From positions 553,644 to 617,643 of the forward strand of contig NZ_VTZW01000009.1 of assembly GCF_009728995.1 (NCBI RefSeq): a stretch of 64,000 nucleotides of DNA, given 5' to 3'. A model generated the notes under the pieces. It saw only the letters and a list, made by a program, of their open reading frames with translations, did not search any database and was not told the DNA's origin. Within the stretch, counting starts at the first letter, position 1. Every line of letters begins with the position of its first letter. This document shows positions 41,483 through 50,156 of this stretch, piece after piece. Position numbers and translations under genes: made by a program. Source of the DNA: Streptomonospora sp. PA3 (lineage in GTDB: Bacteria > Actinomycetota > Actinomycetes > Streptosporangiales > Streptosporangiaceae).

Positions 41483-42213
41483 GCGCCGCCGGCGCCGCCG
41501 CGCCCTCGCCGGCCGCCGGCGAGTCCCCCGGCGGGACCCTGCTGGCCGCCCGCGGCCTGGCCAAGTCCTTCGGCCCCACCACGGCGCTGCACAGCGCGTC
41601 CTTCGACATCGACCCCGGCGAGATGGTGGCGGTCATGGGCGCCTCGGGGTCGGGCAAGTCGACGCTGCTGCACTGCCTGGGCGGCATCGTCCGCCCCGAC
41701 CGCGGCTTCATCCTCTACCAGGGCCGCGACCTGTGCGCGATGCCGGAGAGCGCCCGCAGCGGGCTGCGCCGCAGCGACTTCGGATTCCTCTTCCAGTCCG
41801 GCGGGCTCGTCCCCGAACTCACCTGCCTGGAGAACACCGCCCTGCCGCTGCGGCTCAACGGCGTCGGCCGCAGGAGCGCTGAAGCACGCGCCCTGGAACG
41901 GCTGGAGAGCCTGGGCGTGGCCGGCACCGCCCGCCAGCGGCCCGGCGAGGTCTCCGGCGGCGAGGGCCAGCGCGTCAGCCTCGCCCGCGCGCTGATCACC
42001 GAGCCCGCGATCCTGTTCGCCGACGAGCCCACCGGTGCGCTCGACTCCCTCAACGAGGAGAGGGTCATGCGGCTGCTGGTCGACGTGGTTCAGCGCGGCA
42101 GCACCGCGGTCGTGCTGGTCACCCACGAGGCCCGCGTCGCCGCCTACGCCGACCGCGAGATCACCGTCCGCGACGGCATGACCCGCGACCTCGCGGCGGG
42201 AGCCGCCGGATGA
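41479..42213 (+). CDS. ABC transporter ATP-binding protein (MacB/LolD-like)
   Basis: 244 aa. Walker A is GASGSGKSTLLH, the signature is VSGGEGQRVSLARAL (Glu in place of the usual Gln), and Walker B is ILFADEPTGALD, with switch His in LVTHEA. The class is the one that pairs with FtsX-like permeases for peptide or antibiotic export, or envelope stress. GTG 41479 overlaps the padR stop (GTGA), and the stop overlaps the permease start (ATGA). Confidence 0.93.
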   Translation: MSAAGAAAPSPAAGESPGGTLLAARGLAKSFGPTTALHSASFDIDPGEMVAVMGASGSGKSTLLHCLGGIVRPDRGFILYQGRDLCAMPESARSGLRRSDFGFLFQSGGLVPELTCLENTALPLRLNGVGRRSAEARALERLESLGVAGTARQRPGEVSGGEGQRVSLARALITEPAILFADEPTGALDSLNEERVMRLLVDVVQRGSTAVVLVTHEARVAAYADREITVRDGMTRDLAAGAAG

Positions 42214-44546
42214 GCGGACCGGGGGCGCCCGAGCGGAGGGCGGCACCGCTGCGCTGGTGCCGGGAAGTCGCTCTGGGGGCGGGCATGTCGGTGTCGGGAG
42301 GCCGCGTCGCCTGGGTGCGGATCGCGCTGATGGCGACGGCCGTCGGGGCGGCGGTGGCGCTGCTGCTGGGCGCCGCCTCGGCGCCGACGCTGATGGACGC
42401 CCGCACCCAGCGCGATGAGGCGCGTTCCTACGACCTGGTGCAGCCGGAGCCCCGGCCTTCCGCGCACACCCTCCTCATCGGCTATGCCGACACCGACTAC
42501 CGCGACCGGCGCGTCTTCGGCCGCGTCCTCGTCCCCGAGGGGCCGCGCGCGCCGCTGCCGCCCGGAGTGGACGAACTCCCCGCGCCCGGCGAGATGCTGG
42601 TCTCGCCCGCGTTGGAGCGGCTGCTCGGCGAGCCCGGCCACCGGCTGCTGCGCGAGCGGCTGGACTACCGCGTCGCCGGAACGATCGGGGACGAAGGGCT
42701 GCTGGGCCCGCACGAGCTCGCCTTCTATGCGGTCGAGCAGGACGGTGCGCTCGACCCGCGGATGACCTCGGTCACGCGGATCGACGATTTCGGCAAGCAG
42801 CGCGCCGAATCCGGGACGGACCCGGCCGCGCTCCTGCTGGTGCTGGTGGGTGCGGTGGTCGCGCTGCTGCCGCTGGGCGTGTTCGTGGCAGCGGCGCTGC
42901 GCTTCGGCGCCGACCAGCGCGACCGCAGGCTGGCGGCGCTGCGGCTGCTCGGCGCCGACCGGTGGACGGCGGGGCGGATCGCCTGCGGCGAGACCCTCGT
43001 CGGCGCCCTGGCCGGGCTCGCTGCCGGCGTCGGACTCTTCCTGCCGCTGCGGGAGGCCGTGCCGCCGCTGCGGCCGGGCGGCATCGACGTCTTCACCGCC
43101 GACGTCGTGCCGCATCCCGTACTTGCCGGGATCGTCTCCGTCGGCGTCGTCGCCCTCGCAGTGGGGGTCACCGTCGTCTCCACCGCGCGGGCGGCCGCCG
43201 ACCCGCTCGGCGTCACGCGCCGCGCCTCCCGGCCGCGCCGCAGGCTGTGGTGGCGGGCGGCCGTGGCCGCGGCCGGAGCCGCGCTGCTGCTGCCGATGGT
43301 GACGGGTCCGGGCGGGTTCGAGTCGGAGTCCGCATCGCTGCTGGCGGTTGCCGGAGTCGCCCTGCTGCTGCTGGGCGCGGGCGCGCTGACGCCGTGGCTG
43401 TTCCAGGTCGCGGTGTCCCGGGCACGCCGCGGCGGTGCGGCCTGGCTGCTGGCGGTGCGCCGGCTGCGCGCCGACGGGGCGGCTGAGACGCGGGTGGTGT
43501 CCGGGGTCGTGGTGGCCGTCGCGGGCGTCATCGCTCTGCAGAGCCTGTTCACCGGAGTCGCGGAGCGCTCCGCCGAGCTGAACCTGCTGGGCCAGGGCAC
43601 GCCCCAGTTCGGCGCCCGCATCCCCGGCACCGACCCGGCGGAGGTCGAGGCGACCGACGAGCGGCTGCGGTCCCTTCCGCAGACGCGCGACGTGCGGACC
43701 GTCGTCGAGTACCCCCGCGTGCAGGCCCCGTCCGGGACACTGCCGATGCGGGTCGGCGGCTGCGACGCCCTGCGCCGCTACGCGGACATCGGCGCGTGCT
43801 CCGACGGGGACGCCTTCGTCGTCGAGACCTCGGCGCCCGATGCGCGTCCCGCCCGCGGCGACCGGCTGCGGATCCCCGGCGCGGGGGAGACGGCGTCATG
43901 GACGCTGCCCGCCTCCACCCGCCCGGTCCCGCTGTCGGACGCCGCCGAAGGGGATCCGCAGCGGTCGGCGGCGAGCGTGCTCGCGACACCGGGGGCGATC
44001 GCGGCGGCCGGGCTGCCCGGTTCCCCCGCCAAGGCGTTCTTCGACATCGCTCCCGCCACCCCCCGCGCCGTCGAGGAGGTCCGCACGGCGGTCCGGGAGA
44101 TCAACCCGCTCGCCGATACCGTGACCAACGGGGCGCCGGGCGCGCAACGGGTGCTCGACGCGCTCCGGGCGCTGCTCACCGCCGCCGTCACCGCGTCCCT
44201 GGCCGTCATCGGACTGGGCCTGCTGATCTCCACCGTCGAGCAGTTGCGCGAGAGCAGGCAGGCCCTGGCGGTGCTCGCCGCCACGGGCGTGCGCAGGCGG
44301 ACGCTGGCGCTGTCGGTCCTGTACCAGTCCGCGATCCCGCTGGCCGTGGGCCTGTCCGTCGCCGCCGCGACCGGGACGCTGCTGGGCAGGCTGCTGATGC
44401 GCATGCTCGGCCTGCACGCCGACTTCGACGCGTCCGCGATCGCCGCCACCGTGGGCGCCGCGGCCGCGGTCGTGCTCGCGGTGACCGTGCTCAGCCTGCC
44501 CGCCCTGGTCAGGCTCATGCGCCCGGACAACCTCCGGGAGGAGTGA
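42210..44546 (+). CDS. FtsX-family ABC transporter permease
   Basis: 778 aa. One helix near the N-terminus is followed by an extracytoplasmic region, then three helices of the first FtsX module near 205-350. A second module of about four helices is at the C-terminus (LLTAAVTASLAVIGLGLLISTVEQLRESRQALAVLAATGVRRRTL, and the end SLPALVRLMRPDNLREE). Both modules carry the FtsX cytoplasmic-loop pattern (RLAALRLLGAD and ALAVLAATG). It probably exports or senses an envelope-active compound with the upstream ATPase. ATG 42210. Confidence 0.9.
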   Translation: MSGPGAPERRAAPLRWCREVALGAGMSVSGGRVAWVRIALMATAVGAAVALLLGAASAPTLMDARTQRDEARSYDLVQPEPRPSAHTLLIGYADTDYRDRRVFGRVLVPEGPRAPLPPGVDELPAPGEMLVSPALERLLGEPGHRLLRERLDYRVAGTIGDEGLLGPHELAFYAVEQDGALDPRMTSVTRIDDFGKQRAESGTDPAALLLVLVGAVVALLPLGVFVAAALRFGADQRDRRLAALRLLGADRWTAGRIACGETLVGALAGLAAGVGLFLPLREAVPPLRPGGIDVFTADVVPHPVLAGIVSVGVVALAVGVTVVSTARAAADPLGVTRRASRPRRRLWWRAAVAAAGAALLLPMVTGPGGFESESASLLAVAGVALLLLGAGALTPWLFQVAVSRARRGGAAWLLAVRRLRADGAAETRVVSGVVVAVAGVIALQSLFTGVAERSAELNLLGQGTPQFGARIPGTDPAEVEATDERLRSLPQTRDVRTVVEYPRVQAPSGTLPMRVGGCDALRRYADIGACSDGDAFVVETSAPDARPARGDRLRIPGAGETASWTLPASTRPVPLSDAAEGDPQRSAASVLATPGAIAAAGLPGSPAKAFFDIAPATPRAVEEVRTAVREINPLADTVTNGAPGAQRVLDALRALLTAAVTASLAVIGLGLLISTVEQLRESRQALAVLAATGVRRRTLALSVLYQSAIPLAVGLSVAAATGTLLGRLLMRMLGLHADFDASAIAATVGAAAAVVLAVTVLSLPALVRLMRPDNLREE

Positions 44547-44554
44547 CCTTTCCC

Positions 44555-44585
44555 GGGCGCCCCGGGCGGACGGGCCGGGGCGCCC
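44555..44585. terminator. Terminator after the ABC operon
   Basis: GGGCGCCCCGG pairs with CCGGGGCGCCC (11 bases, 9-base loop) directly after the permease stop, before the opposing TetR gene. The rest of the gap to 44778 shows no gene. Confidence 0.7.
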
Positions 44586-44777
44586 CTTCCCGACCGCCCA
44601 GGGCCAGAACGGTCGACGTCCGCCCGCCCTCACGCCGCCGGGCGCCGGTAGCTGCGGAAGGACGGCCGATCATCCGCGGGCGGCGACGGCGAGGCCTGCC
44701 CCCGGTTCTTCGGCACGGAGGCTCGCCGGGGGCTCGCGCGACGATGCAGCGGTGGCGCGGGCCCCCGCCCTCCCGCC

Positions 44778-45395
44778 TCAGGCCCCCAGGCGGCGGATCA
44801 GTCCGATGGCCGCCTCGATGAGCTTGTCGGCCTCCTCGCGGGAATCGGCGACGACGATCTCGCGGCGCGCCTCGCCGATGACCGCGGTGAGCACGCTGAC
44901 GGTGAGCCGGTCCAGCGCGGACTCGCCGGCCCGCAGCAGCACCGAGTTCTGGCGCACCCACTCCCGGCTGCGTCCGCGGCGCAGCACGTCGAACCCCGGC
45001 GGCCCGTCGCCGGCGAGCAGCAGCAAGCCCACGTCGCGGCGCTCCCAGGACCCCTCCAAGAATGCGCGCGCTCCCGCGACGAAGAGTTCGAGCGGGTCGT
45101 CCTGCCCCGCCGCGCGCGCCCGCGCGACGGCGCTGGAGGCCTGCTCCTCGTCCGCGTTCTGCTGGTCCTCCCACAACGCCAGGAACAGCTCGGTCTTGCC
45201 GCCGAAGTGGTGGTAGAGGCTGCCCACGCTGGAGCCCGCCCGCTCGACGACGTCGGCGACGCCGGCCTCGGCGAACCCCTTCTCGGTGAAGACGTCGCGC
45301 GCGGCCTCCAGCAGGACCCGCCGGGTGTGGGCGGTGCGGCTCCACTGCCACGCGCCCTCGCGACGACCCGCGCGTGTGCCCGTCCTGCGTGCCAT
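44778..45395 (-). CDS. TetR family transcriptional regulator
   Basis: 205 aa. The N-terminal helix-turn-helix is RRVLLEAARDVFTEKGFAEAGVADVVERAGSSVGSLYHHFGGKTELFLAL. The ligand domain is helical and includes an Asp/Gly loop LLLLAGDGPPGFDVLRR. It is divergent from a GlxA-type regulator across 176 bases with no clear palindrome. ATG 45395. Its target is not evident. Confidence 0.92.
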   Translation of the reverse strand: MARRTGTRAGRREGAWQWSRTAHTRRVLLEAARDVFTEKGFAEAGVADVVERAGSSVGSLYHHFGGKTELFLALWEDQQNADEEQASSAVARARAAGQDDPLELFVAGARAFLEGSWERRDVGLLLLAGDGPPGFDVLRRGRSREWVRQNSVLLRAGESALDRLTVSVLTAVIGEARREIVVADSREEADKLIEAAIGLIRRLGA

Positions 45396-45571
45396 GTGCG
45401 CCTCTCCGGTCGGTGCGGGGCGGACCGCCGGCCGTCGGGCCGTCGCCGGCCCCGGCCGTGTGCGAATCCACGGTAGCGAACGCCCTGCCACCGGCCGCGC
45501 CGCCGCGCATGGCAGAAAAGGTGGGAAACTCGGCGTTGCAGACGCCCGCCGCTGCGGCGAGCATGAGGAGC

Positions 45572-46555
45572 ATGACCGCTCCCACCCTGCTCATCCCGCT
45601 GTTTCCGCAGGTGCAAAGCCTGGACGTCACGGGACCGCTGGAGGTCTTCACCGGAGCCAACGCCTACTGCGCGAGCCGGGGCAGGCTCCCCCTCTACGAC
45701 ATCCGCACCGCCTCCCCGGGCGGGGCGCCGGTGCGCACGTCCAGCGGGCTGCTGCTGACCCCCGACGCCGCCTTGGAGGCGGTGCCCGTCCCCGAGATGG
45801 TGCTGGTCCCCGGCGGCGAGGGCACCCGCAGCCCTCAGCCCGAGGTCGTCGCCTGGCTGGCCGCGTGCGCGCCGTCCGCGCGCCGGGTGATGTCGGTGTG
45901 CACGGGGGCGTTCCTGCTCGCCGAAGCCGGGCTGCTCAGCGGGCGGCGGGCCACGACGCACTGGGCGCGGTGCGCCGCGCTGGCCGAGCGGTTCCCCGAC
46001 GTCGACGTGGCCGCCGAGCCCGTCTACGTGCGCGACGGCAAGTTCATCAGCTCCGCGGGCGTCACCGCGGGCATCGACCTGGCGCTGGCGGTGGTCGAGG
46101 AGGACGCGGGCCGCGAGGCCGCCCTGATCATCGCCCGCCACCTGGTGGTCTTCCTGCGCCGCCCCGGCGACCAGGCCCAGTTCAGCAATCAACTGGCCGC
46201 GCAGGCCGCCCGGCGCGAACCGCTGCGGGAGATCCAGCAGTGGATCGTGGAGAACCCCGCCGCCGACCTGTCGGTCGAGGCGCTGGCGGAGCGCGCCGGC
46301 TTCTCCCCGCGCCAGTTCGCGCGCGCCTTCACCACCGAGGTCGGCATGCCGCCGGGCCGCTACGTCGCCCGCACCCGCCTGGAGGCGGCGCGGCGCCTGC
46401 TGGAGGACACCGGCGCTGGGATCGAGGAGACCGCGCGCTCCTGCGGCTTCGGCACGCCGGAGGCGATGCGCCGCGCGTTCCTGCGGGCCCTGGGCGTCGG
46501 CCCGTCCGAATACCGGCGCCGGTTCCGGCCGCGGCAGCCCGCGGCCACCGGCTGA
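45572..46555 (+). CDS. GlxA family transcriptional regulator (DJ-1/PfpI plus AraC)
   Basis: 327 aa. The N-terminal DJ-1/PfpI-like domain has MVLVPGGEGT, the nucleophile-type Cys in VMSVCTGAFLLAEAGLL, and HWA after it. The C-terminal AraC helix-turn-helix pair is LSVEALAERAGFSPRQFARAFTTEVGMPPGRYV and IEETARSCGFGTPEAMRRAFLRALGVGPSEYRRRF. These regulators respond to small molecules, often amides or isocyanides, and act on nearby genes. ATG 45572 follows GAGGAG. The DJ-1 gene 90 bases downstream is the likely target. Confidence 0.93.
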   Translation: MTAPTLLIPLFPQVQSLDVTGPLEVFTGANAYCASRGRLPLYDIRTASPGGAPVRTSSGLLLTPDAALEAVPVPEMVLVPGGEGTRSPQPEVVAWLAACAPSARRVMSVCTGAFLLAEAGLLSGRRATTHWARCAALAERFPDVDVAAEPVYVRDGKFISSAGVTAGIDLALAVVEEDAGREAALIIARHLVVFLRRPGDQAQFSNQLAAQAARREPLREIQQWIVENPAADLSVEALAERAGFSPRQFARAFTTEVGMPPGRYVARTRLEAARRLLEDTGAGIEETARSCGFGTPEAMRRAFLRALGVGPSEYRRRFRPRQPAATG

Positions 46556-46598
46556 CCGGAACCGAAGCCGGACCCGAACTCAGCCCCTGCGCCCGGGC

Positions 46599-46619
46599 GG
46601 GCCGATACCCGGGCCGATA
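46599..46619 (+). promoter_or_regulatory. Direct repeats, candidate GlxA-type binding site
   Basis: Two copies of GGGCCGATA at 46599 and 46611, 12 bases apart, lie between the regulator stop and the DJ-1 start. AraC-type domains often bind such direct half-sites. A short GGGCCG/CGGCCC hairpin overlaps the second copy. Confidence 0.35.
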
Positions 46620-46645
46620 ACCGGCCCATTCCTAGGGAGAACGAG

Positions 46646-47290
46646 ATGCACACCGCCATACTGCTGTTCGACGGCTATACCGCACTGGACGCCGTGGGGC
46701 CCTACGAGATCCTCAGCCGACTGCCCGAGGCGGAGGTGTCCTTCGTCGCCGAGCGGCCCGGAGCCGTCCGCAATGACAGCGGATCGCTCGCGCTGGTCGC
46801 CGATGCCGCGATGGACGACGTGTCCGCGCCCGACATCCTCCTGGTGCCCGGCGGGCCGGGGCAGGCCGAGCACATGCAGGACGCGGCGATGCTGGAGTGG
46901 ATCCGCGCCGCGGACGCGGCGAGCACCTGGACGGCCTCGGTATGCACCGGATCGCTGCTCCTGGCCGCCGCGGGCCTGCTCGACGGGCGCCGCGCCACCT
47001 CGCACTGGCTGGCGCTGGACCGGCTTCCGGCCTACGGCGCCCGGCCGACCGGGGAACGCGTCGTCTTCGACGGCAAGTACGTCACCGCCGCCGGGGTGTC
47101 CTCGGGCATCGACATGGCCCTGCACCTGACCGGGCGCGTGGCCGGAGACGAGTTCGCCCAGATCATCCAGCTGGCCACGGAGTACGACCCCCAGCCTCCC
47201 TACGACGCCGGCGCACCCCAGAAGGCGCCCGGCGATGTCGCCGACCTGCTGCGCTCGCGGTCCGAGGCGGTCCTGACCGGACGGGGGTAG
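46646..47290 (+). CDS. DJ-1/PfpI family protein (isonitrile hydratase-like)
   Basis: 214 aa. Family patterns are ILLFDGYTALDAVGPYEILSRL, ILLVPGGPG, the nucleophile elbow TASVCTGSLLLAAAGLLDGRRATSHW with Cys in VCTGS, and a conserved late VTAAGVSSGIDMALHL. This is the InhA/isonitrile-hydratase branch, which adds water to isocyanides; other members are glyoxalases or have unknown roles. ATG 46646 follows AGGGAGAACGAG. Its partner is the GlxA-type regulator upstream. Confidence 0.88.
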   Translation: MHTAILLFDGYTALDAVGPYEILSRLPEAEVSFVAERPGAVRNDSGSLALVADAAMDDVSAPDILLVPGGPGQAEHMQDAAMLEWIRAADAASTWTASVCTGSLLLAAAGLLDGRRATSHWLALDRLPAYGARPTGERVVFDGKYVTAAGVSSGIDMALHLTGRVAGDEFAQIIQLATEYDPQPPYDAGAPQKAPGDVADLLRSRSEAVLTGRG

Positions 47291-47554
47291 GGCGGCGGCC
47301 TTCCGTGCGGGACCGACGGCCACAGGCCAGCGCGCATCGGTTCGGGTGTTCGCCGGTTGATCACTCGACGAGAGCAGCGACGGGGGTGGGTGGTTCAGCC
47401 CCAGCCCATCGGAACCGGTGCCCGCCGGTTGGTCACTCGACGGGAGCAGCGACGGGGGTGGGTGGTTGGGCCCGCGCGCATCGGTTCGGGTGCCCGGTGG
47501 TTGGGCGTGCGTCAGGGCGGCGAGGTCGGTGGGTGGCCGGGGGTGGGGACATTT

Positions 47555-47588
47555 CGGGCATATCGCTTCGGGGGAAGCGATATGCCCG
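47555..47588. repeat. Perfect 14-base hairpin in an AT-richer patch
   Basis: CGGGCATATCGCTT pairs perfectly with AAGCGATATGCCCG around a 6-base loop. The patch 47640-47680 just after it is AT-rich for this genome. It could be a terminator, operator or small-RNA end; nothing decides between them. Confidence 0.6.
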
Positions 47589-48037
47589 CCCATGTAGCGC
47601 GGTGTCCTTGCCTGGTGCGCCGGAGCAGCCGATCTTCCGGAATGCGGAAGAAAATCGGGGTTATTTGTCTGGAATGCCGGTCTGTGGCGGCGCCGGGAGC
47701 GGCCGCGGCGCCACGAGGTGCGCGGATGGATCGCTTAGGGCGCGAATTCCGCTCCAAACGCCATGATCATCGCTGTCCAGGGCTGCACTGGCGGCCTCGG
47801 TGCCCCCGCATGCCGGACATCTCTGGACGAGTCGACGCCCCGGATCGCCCGCCGCGCGGCCGGAGGCCGCCCCCGCGAACCATCGGTGATGATCGTCGCC
47901 CGCCCGCCGCGGCGTATGCCCCCGATGCCCGATTCCGTCTCCGGTATCGGCCGCGCCTGGCGGGTGCGCGGCCGCCGACCGCGCGGTTTCTGCCGGCGAT
48001 CGTGTACCCCTTGCTGCTCTCGTCGTATGCCGCACCG

Positions 48038-48464
48038 GCGGGTACCCGAACCGATACGCGCGGGCCGGGCCGTCCGCCGCCCTCGCCGCCCCGTCGCAGG
48101 CGCAATCGGCGAGCACCGGGACCGATCCGCGCGGGTCTGCGTCCTGTTTAAGGAGCCGGTCACCACAGGAGGTTGCGGCAATGGGGCTGTGATGCGCGAA
48201 GCGCGGTGCGCCAGCTTGCCGCCGAGCGCACGGTGCACTTTTGCGCTGGAGGTCCGCCACCGGTGGTGCGGCTCCACCTGGGACGGGCTGCGTGCGCTCG
48301 GCGGCAAGCTGTGATCGCGCTTCGCGAGGCGCACCCATTGCCGCAGCCCCGATGGTGGCCGCCCCGGGTGGTTCCCGGTGGGTGCCTGGAAAGCGGCGCC
48401 CCCGCCGCTCTTAGCCCCGATCCAACCCCGCGCCGTCGTCGCTGCTCTCGTCGGGTGGGCCACA
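48038..48464. repeat. Long direct repeat, copy A (holds hairpin element copy 3)
   Basis: About 427 bases that are nearly identical to 48535-48961 (offset 497). Inside, the element runs from GTCCTGTTTAAG at about 48142 through the left arm (GTTGCGGCAATGGGGCTGTG from 48173), a central loop and the inverted right arm ending CCCATTGCCGCAGCC near 48346, then a conserved tail with GCCTGGAAAGCGGCGCC. Confidence 0.9.
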
Positions 48465-48534
48465 GGCGGGCACCGGGTGCGGTGGGCGCGGGCTGAGCCA
48501 CCCGCCGCCCTCGCCGCCCGTTGCACGCGCAACC

Positions 48535-48961
48535 GGCGGGCACCCGAACCGATGCGCGCGGGCCCGGCCGTCCGCCGCCCTCGCTGCCCCGTTGCATGCG
48601 CAATCGGCGGGCACCGGGACCGATCCGCGCGGGTCTGCGTCCTGTTTAAGGAGCCGGTCACCACAGGAGGTTGCGGCAATGGGGCTGTGATGCGCGAAGC
48701 GCGGTGCGCCAGCTTGCCGCCGAGCGCACGGTGCACTTTTGCGCTGGAGGTCCGCCACCGGTGGTGCGGCTCCACCTGGGACGGGCTGCGTGCGCTCGGC
48801 GGCAAGCTGTGCTCGCGCTTCGCGAGGCGCACCCATTGCCGCAGCCCCGATGGTGGCCGCCCCGGGTGGTTCCCGGTGGGTGCCTGGAAAGCGGCGCCCC
48901 CGCCGCTCTTAGCCCCGATCCAACCCCGCGCCGTCGTCGCTGCCCTCGTCGCATGCTCAGC
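48535..48961. repeat. Long direct repeat, copy B (holds hairpin element copy 4)
   Basis: Second copy of the repeat at 48038-48464, with only scattered base changes. The element core again has complete inverted arms of about 57 bases. Confidence 0.9.
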
Positions 48962-49016
48962 CGGCGGGCACCGGGGTCGATCCGCGCAGGCCGTACCCCG
49001 CGCCACCCTCACCCCC

Positions 49017-50156
49017 TCACAGCTCGACCACCTGGCGCACGGCCTCGCCCGATGCCAGGCGGTCGAAGCCCTCGTTGACCTCGTCCAGGCGCAGGCGGCC
49101 CGACAGCAGTTCGGTGACCGGAAGCAGGCCGCGCCGGTAGAGGGCGATGTAGGCGGGGATGTCGCGAGCGGGCACACCCGAGCCCAGGTAGCTGCCGCGC
49201 AGGGTGCGCTCCTGCGCGGCCAAGGTCACCGCCGGGAGCGACACGTGCCGGTCGGGGTGGGGCAGGCCCACGGTGACGGTCGTGCCGCCGGGGCGCGCCG
49301 CGAGGTAGGCCTGCGCCAGCACCTCGGCGCTGCCCGTGGTGTCGACGACCTTGTCCGCGCCGCCGCCGGTCAGCTCCCGCACGGCCTCGACCGCGTCCGG
49401 GCCGCCCGATAGCCGGTCGGTGGCGCCCAGCCGCCCCGCCAGTTCGCGCTTGGCCGCCACCGGGTCGACGCCCACGATCTGCGCGGCGCCCGCCACGTTG
49501 GCGCCCAGCAGGGCCGAGAGCCCCACGCCGCCCAGACCGAACACCGCCACCCGCTCGCCCGGCCGGACCTCGGCGGCCTTGAGCGCGGCGCCCACGCCCG
49601 TCAGCACCGCGCAGCCGAACAGCGCGGCGACCTCGAAGGGCAGGTCGGCGTCCACCCGCACCGCGGAGTCGGCCGAGACCACGGTGTACTCGGCGAAGGC
49701 CGATACGCCAAGGTGGTGGGCGGGCTGCCCGCCCTGCGCGTCGCGCCAGCGCCGGCCCCCGCCCACCAGGTCGCCGGCGTTGTTGGCGGCGGCGCCGCGC
49801 TCGCACAGCGCGGGACGGCCCTCCAGGCAGCGGGGGCAGCCGCCGCAGGGCGCGACGAAGTAGAGCACCACGTGGTCGCCCGCGGAGAACCGCTCCTCGG
49901 TGCCGGGACCCAGCGCGACGACCTCCCCGGCCGCCTCGTGGCCCAGCACCATCGGCACCGGGCGCGGCCGGTCGCCGTTGACCACCGACAGATCGGAGTG
50001 GCACAGTCCGGCCGCGCGGATGCGGACCAGCAGTTCGCCGGGGCCGGGCGGGGCCAGCTCCAACTCGCGCACCCGCAAGGGGCGCGATCGGGCGTAGGGG
50101 CCTGCGGCGCCGATCTCCTCCAGGACGGCGGCGCGCACGGGCGCGGGTGTGTTCAC
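49017..50156 (-). CDS. Zinc-dependent alcohol dehydrogenase family protein
   Basis: 379 aa medium-chain dehydrogenase. The catalytic zinc Cys is in AAGLCHSDLSVVNG. GHEAAGEVVALGPG follows. The four structural-zinc cysteines are in APCGGCPRCLEGRPALCERG. The cofactor site is VAVFGLGGVGLSALLGANVAGA with VGVDPVAAKRELA, suggesting NAD use (Asp after the third strand). It is closest to class III or Rv0761c-like acyl/alcohol dehydrogenases. GTG 50156 overlaps the thioesterase stop by 4 bases (GTGA), so the two are coupled. Confidence 0.92.
   Translation of the reverse strand: MNTPAPVRAAVLEEIGAAGPYARSRPLRVRELELAPPGPGELLVRIRAAGLCHSDLSVVNGDRPRPVPMVLGHEAAGEVVALGPGTEERFSAGDHVVLYFVAPCGGCPRCLEGRPALCERGAAANNAGDLVGGGRRWRDAQGGQPAHHLGVSAFAEYTVVSADSAVRVDADLPFEVAALFGCAVLTGVGAALKAAEVRPGERVAVFGLGGVGLSALLGANVAGAAQIVGVDPVAAKRELAGRLGATDRLSGGPDAVEAVRELTGGGADKVVDTTGSAEVLAQAYLAARPGGTTVTVGLPHPDRHVSLPAVTLAAQERTLRGSYLGSGVPARDIPAYIALYRRGLLPVTELLSGRLRLDEVNEGFDRLASGEAVRQVVEL

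Larger units (their letters stand above)
47330..49010. repeat. Non-coding repeat mosaic
   Basis: No credible gene lies in 47291-49016. The stretch is built from about 72-base modules: two in direct tandem at 47355 and 47427 (GTCACTCGACG, GAGCAGCGACGGGGGTGG, ATCGGTTCGGGTGCC), and several in reverse sense near 48012, 48083, 48440, 48505, 48575 and 48940. Two copies of the dispersed hairpin element are embedded. Reading frames over this region have repeat-derived, low-complexity translations and are left out. Confidence 0.85.

Noticed and set aside
43312-43334. T-loop-like GGTTCGAGTC sequence suggesting a tRNA
   Set aside because: It lies inside the FtsX-type permease gene and no acceptor or anticodon stems can be formed around it.
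48173-49078. Frames beginning MRQWGCDARSAVRQLAAERT over the repeat elements
   Set aside because: The same translation appears at each element copy because the DNA is repeated, the frames end at random points, and the DNA is a palindrome; no protein family is recognisable.
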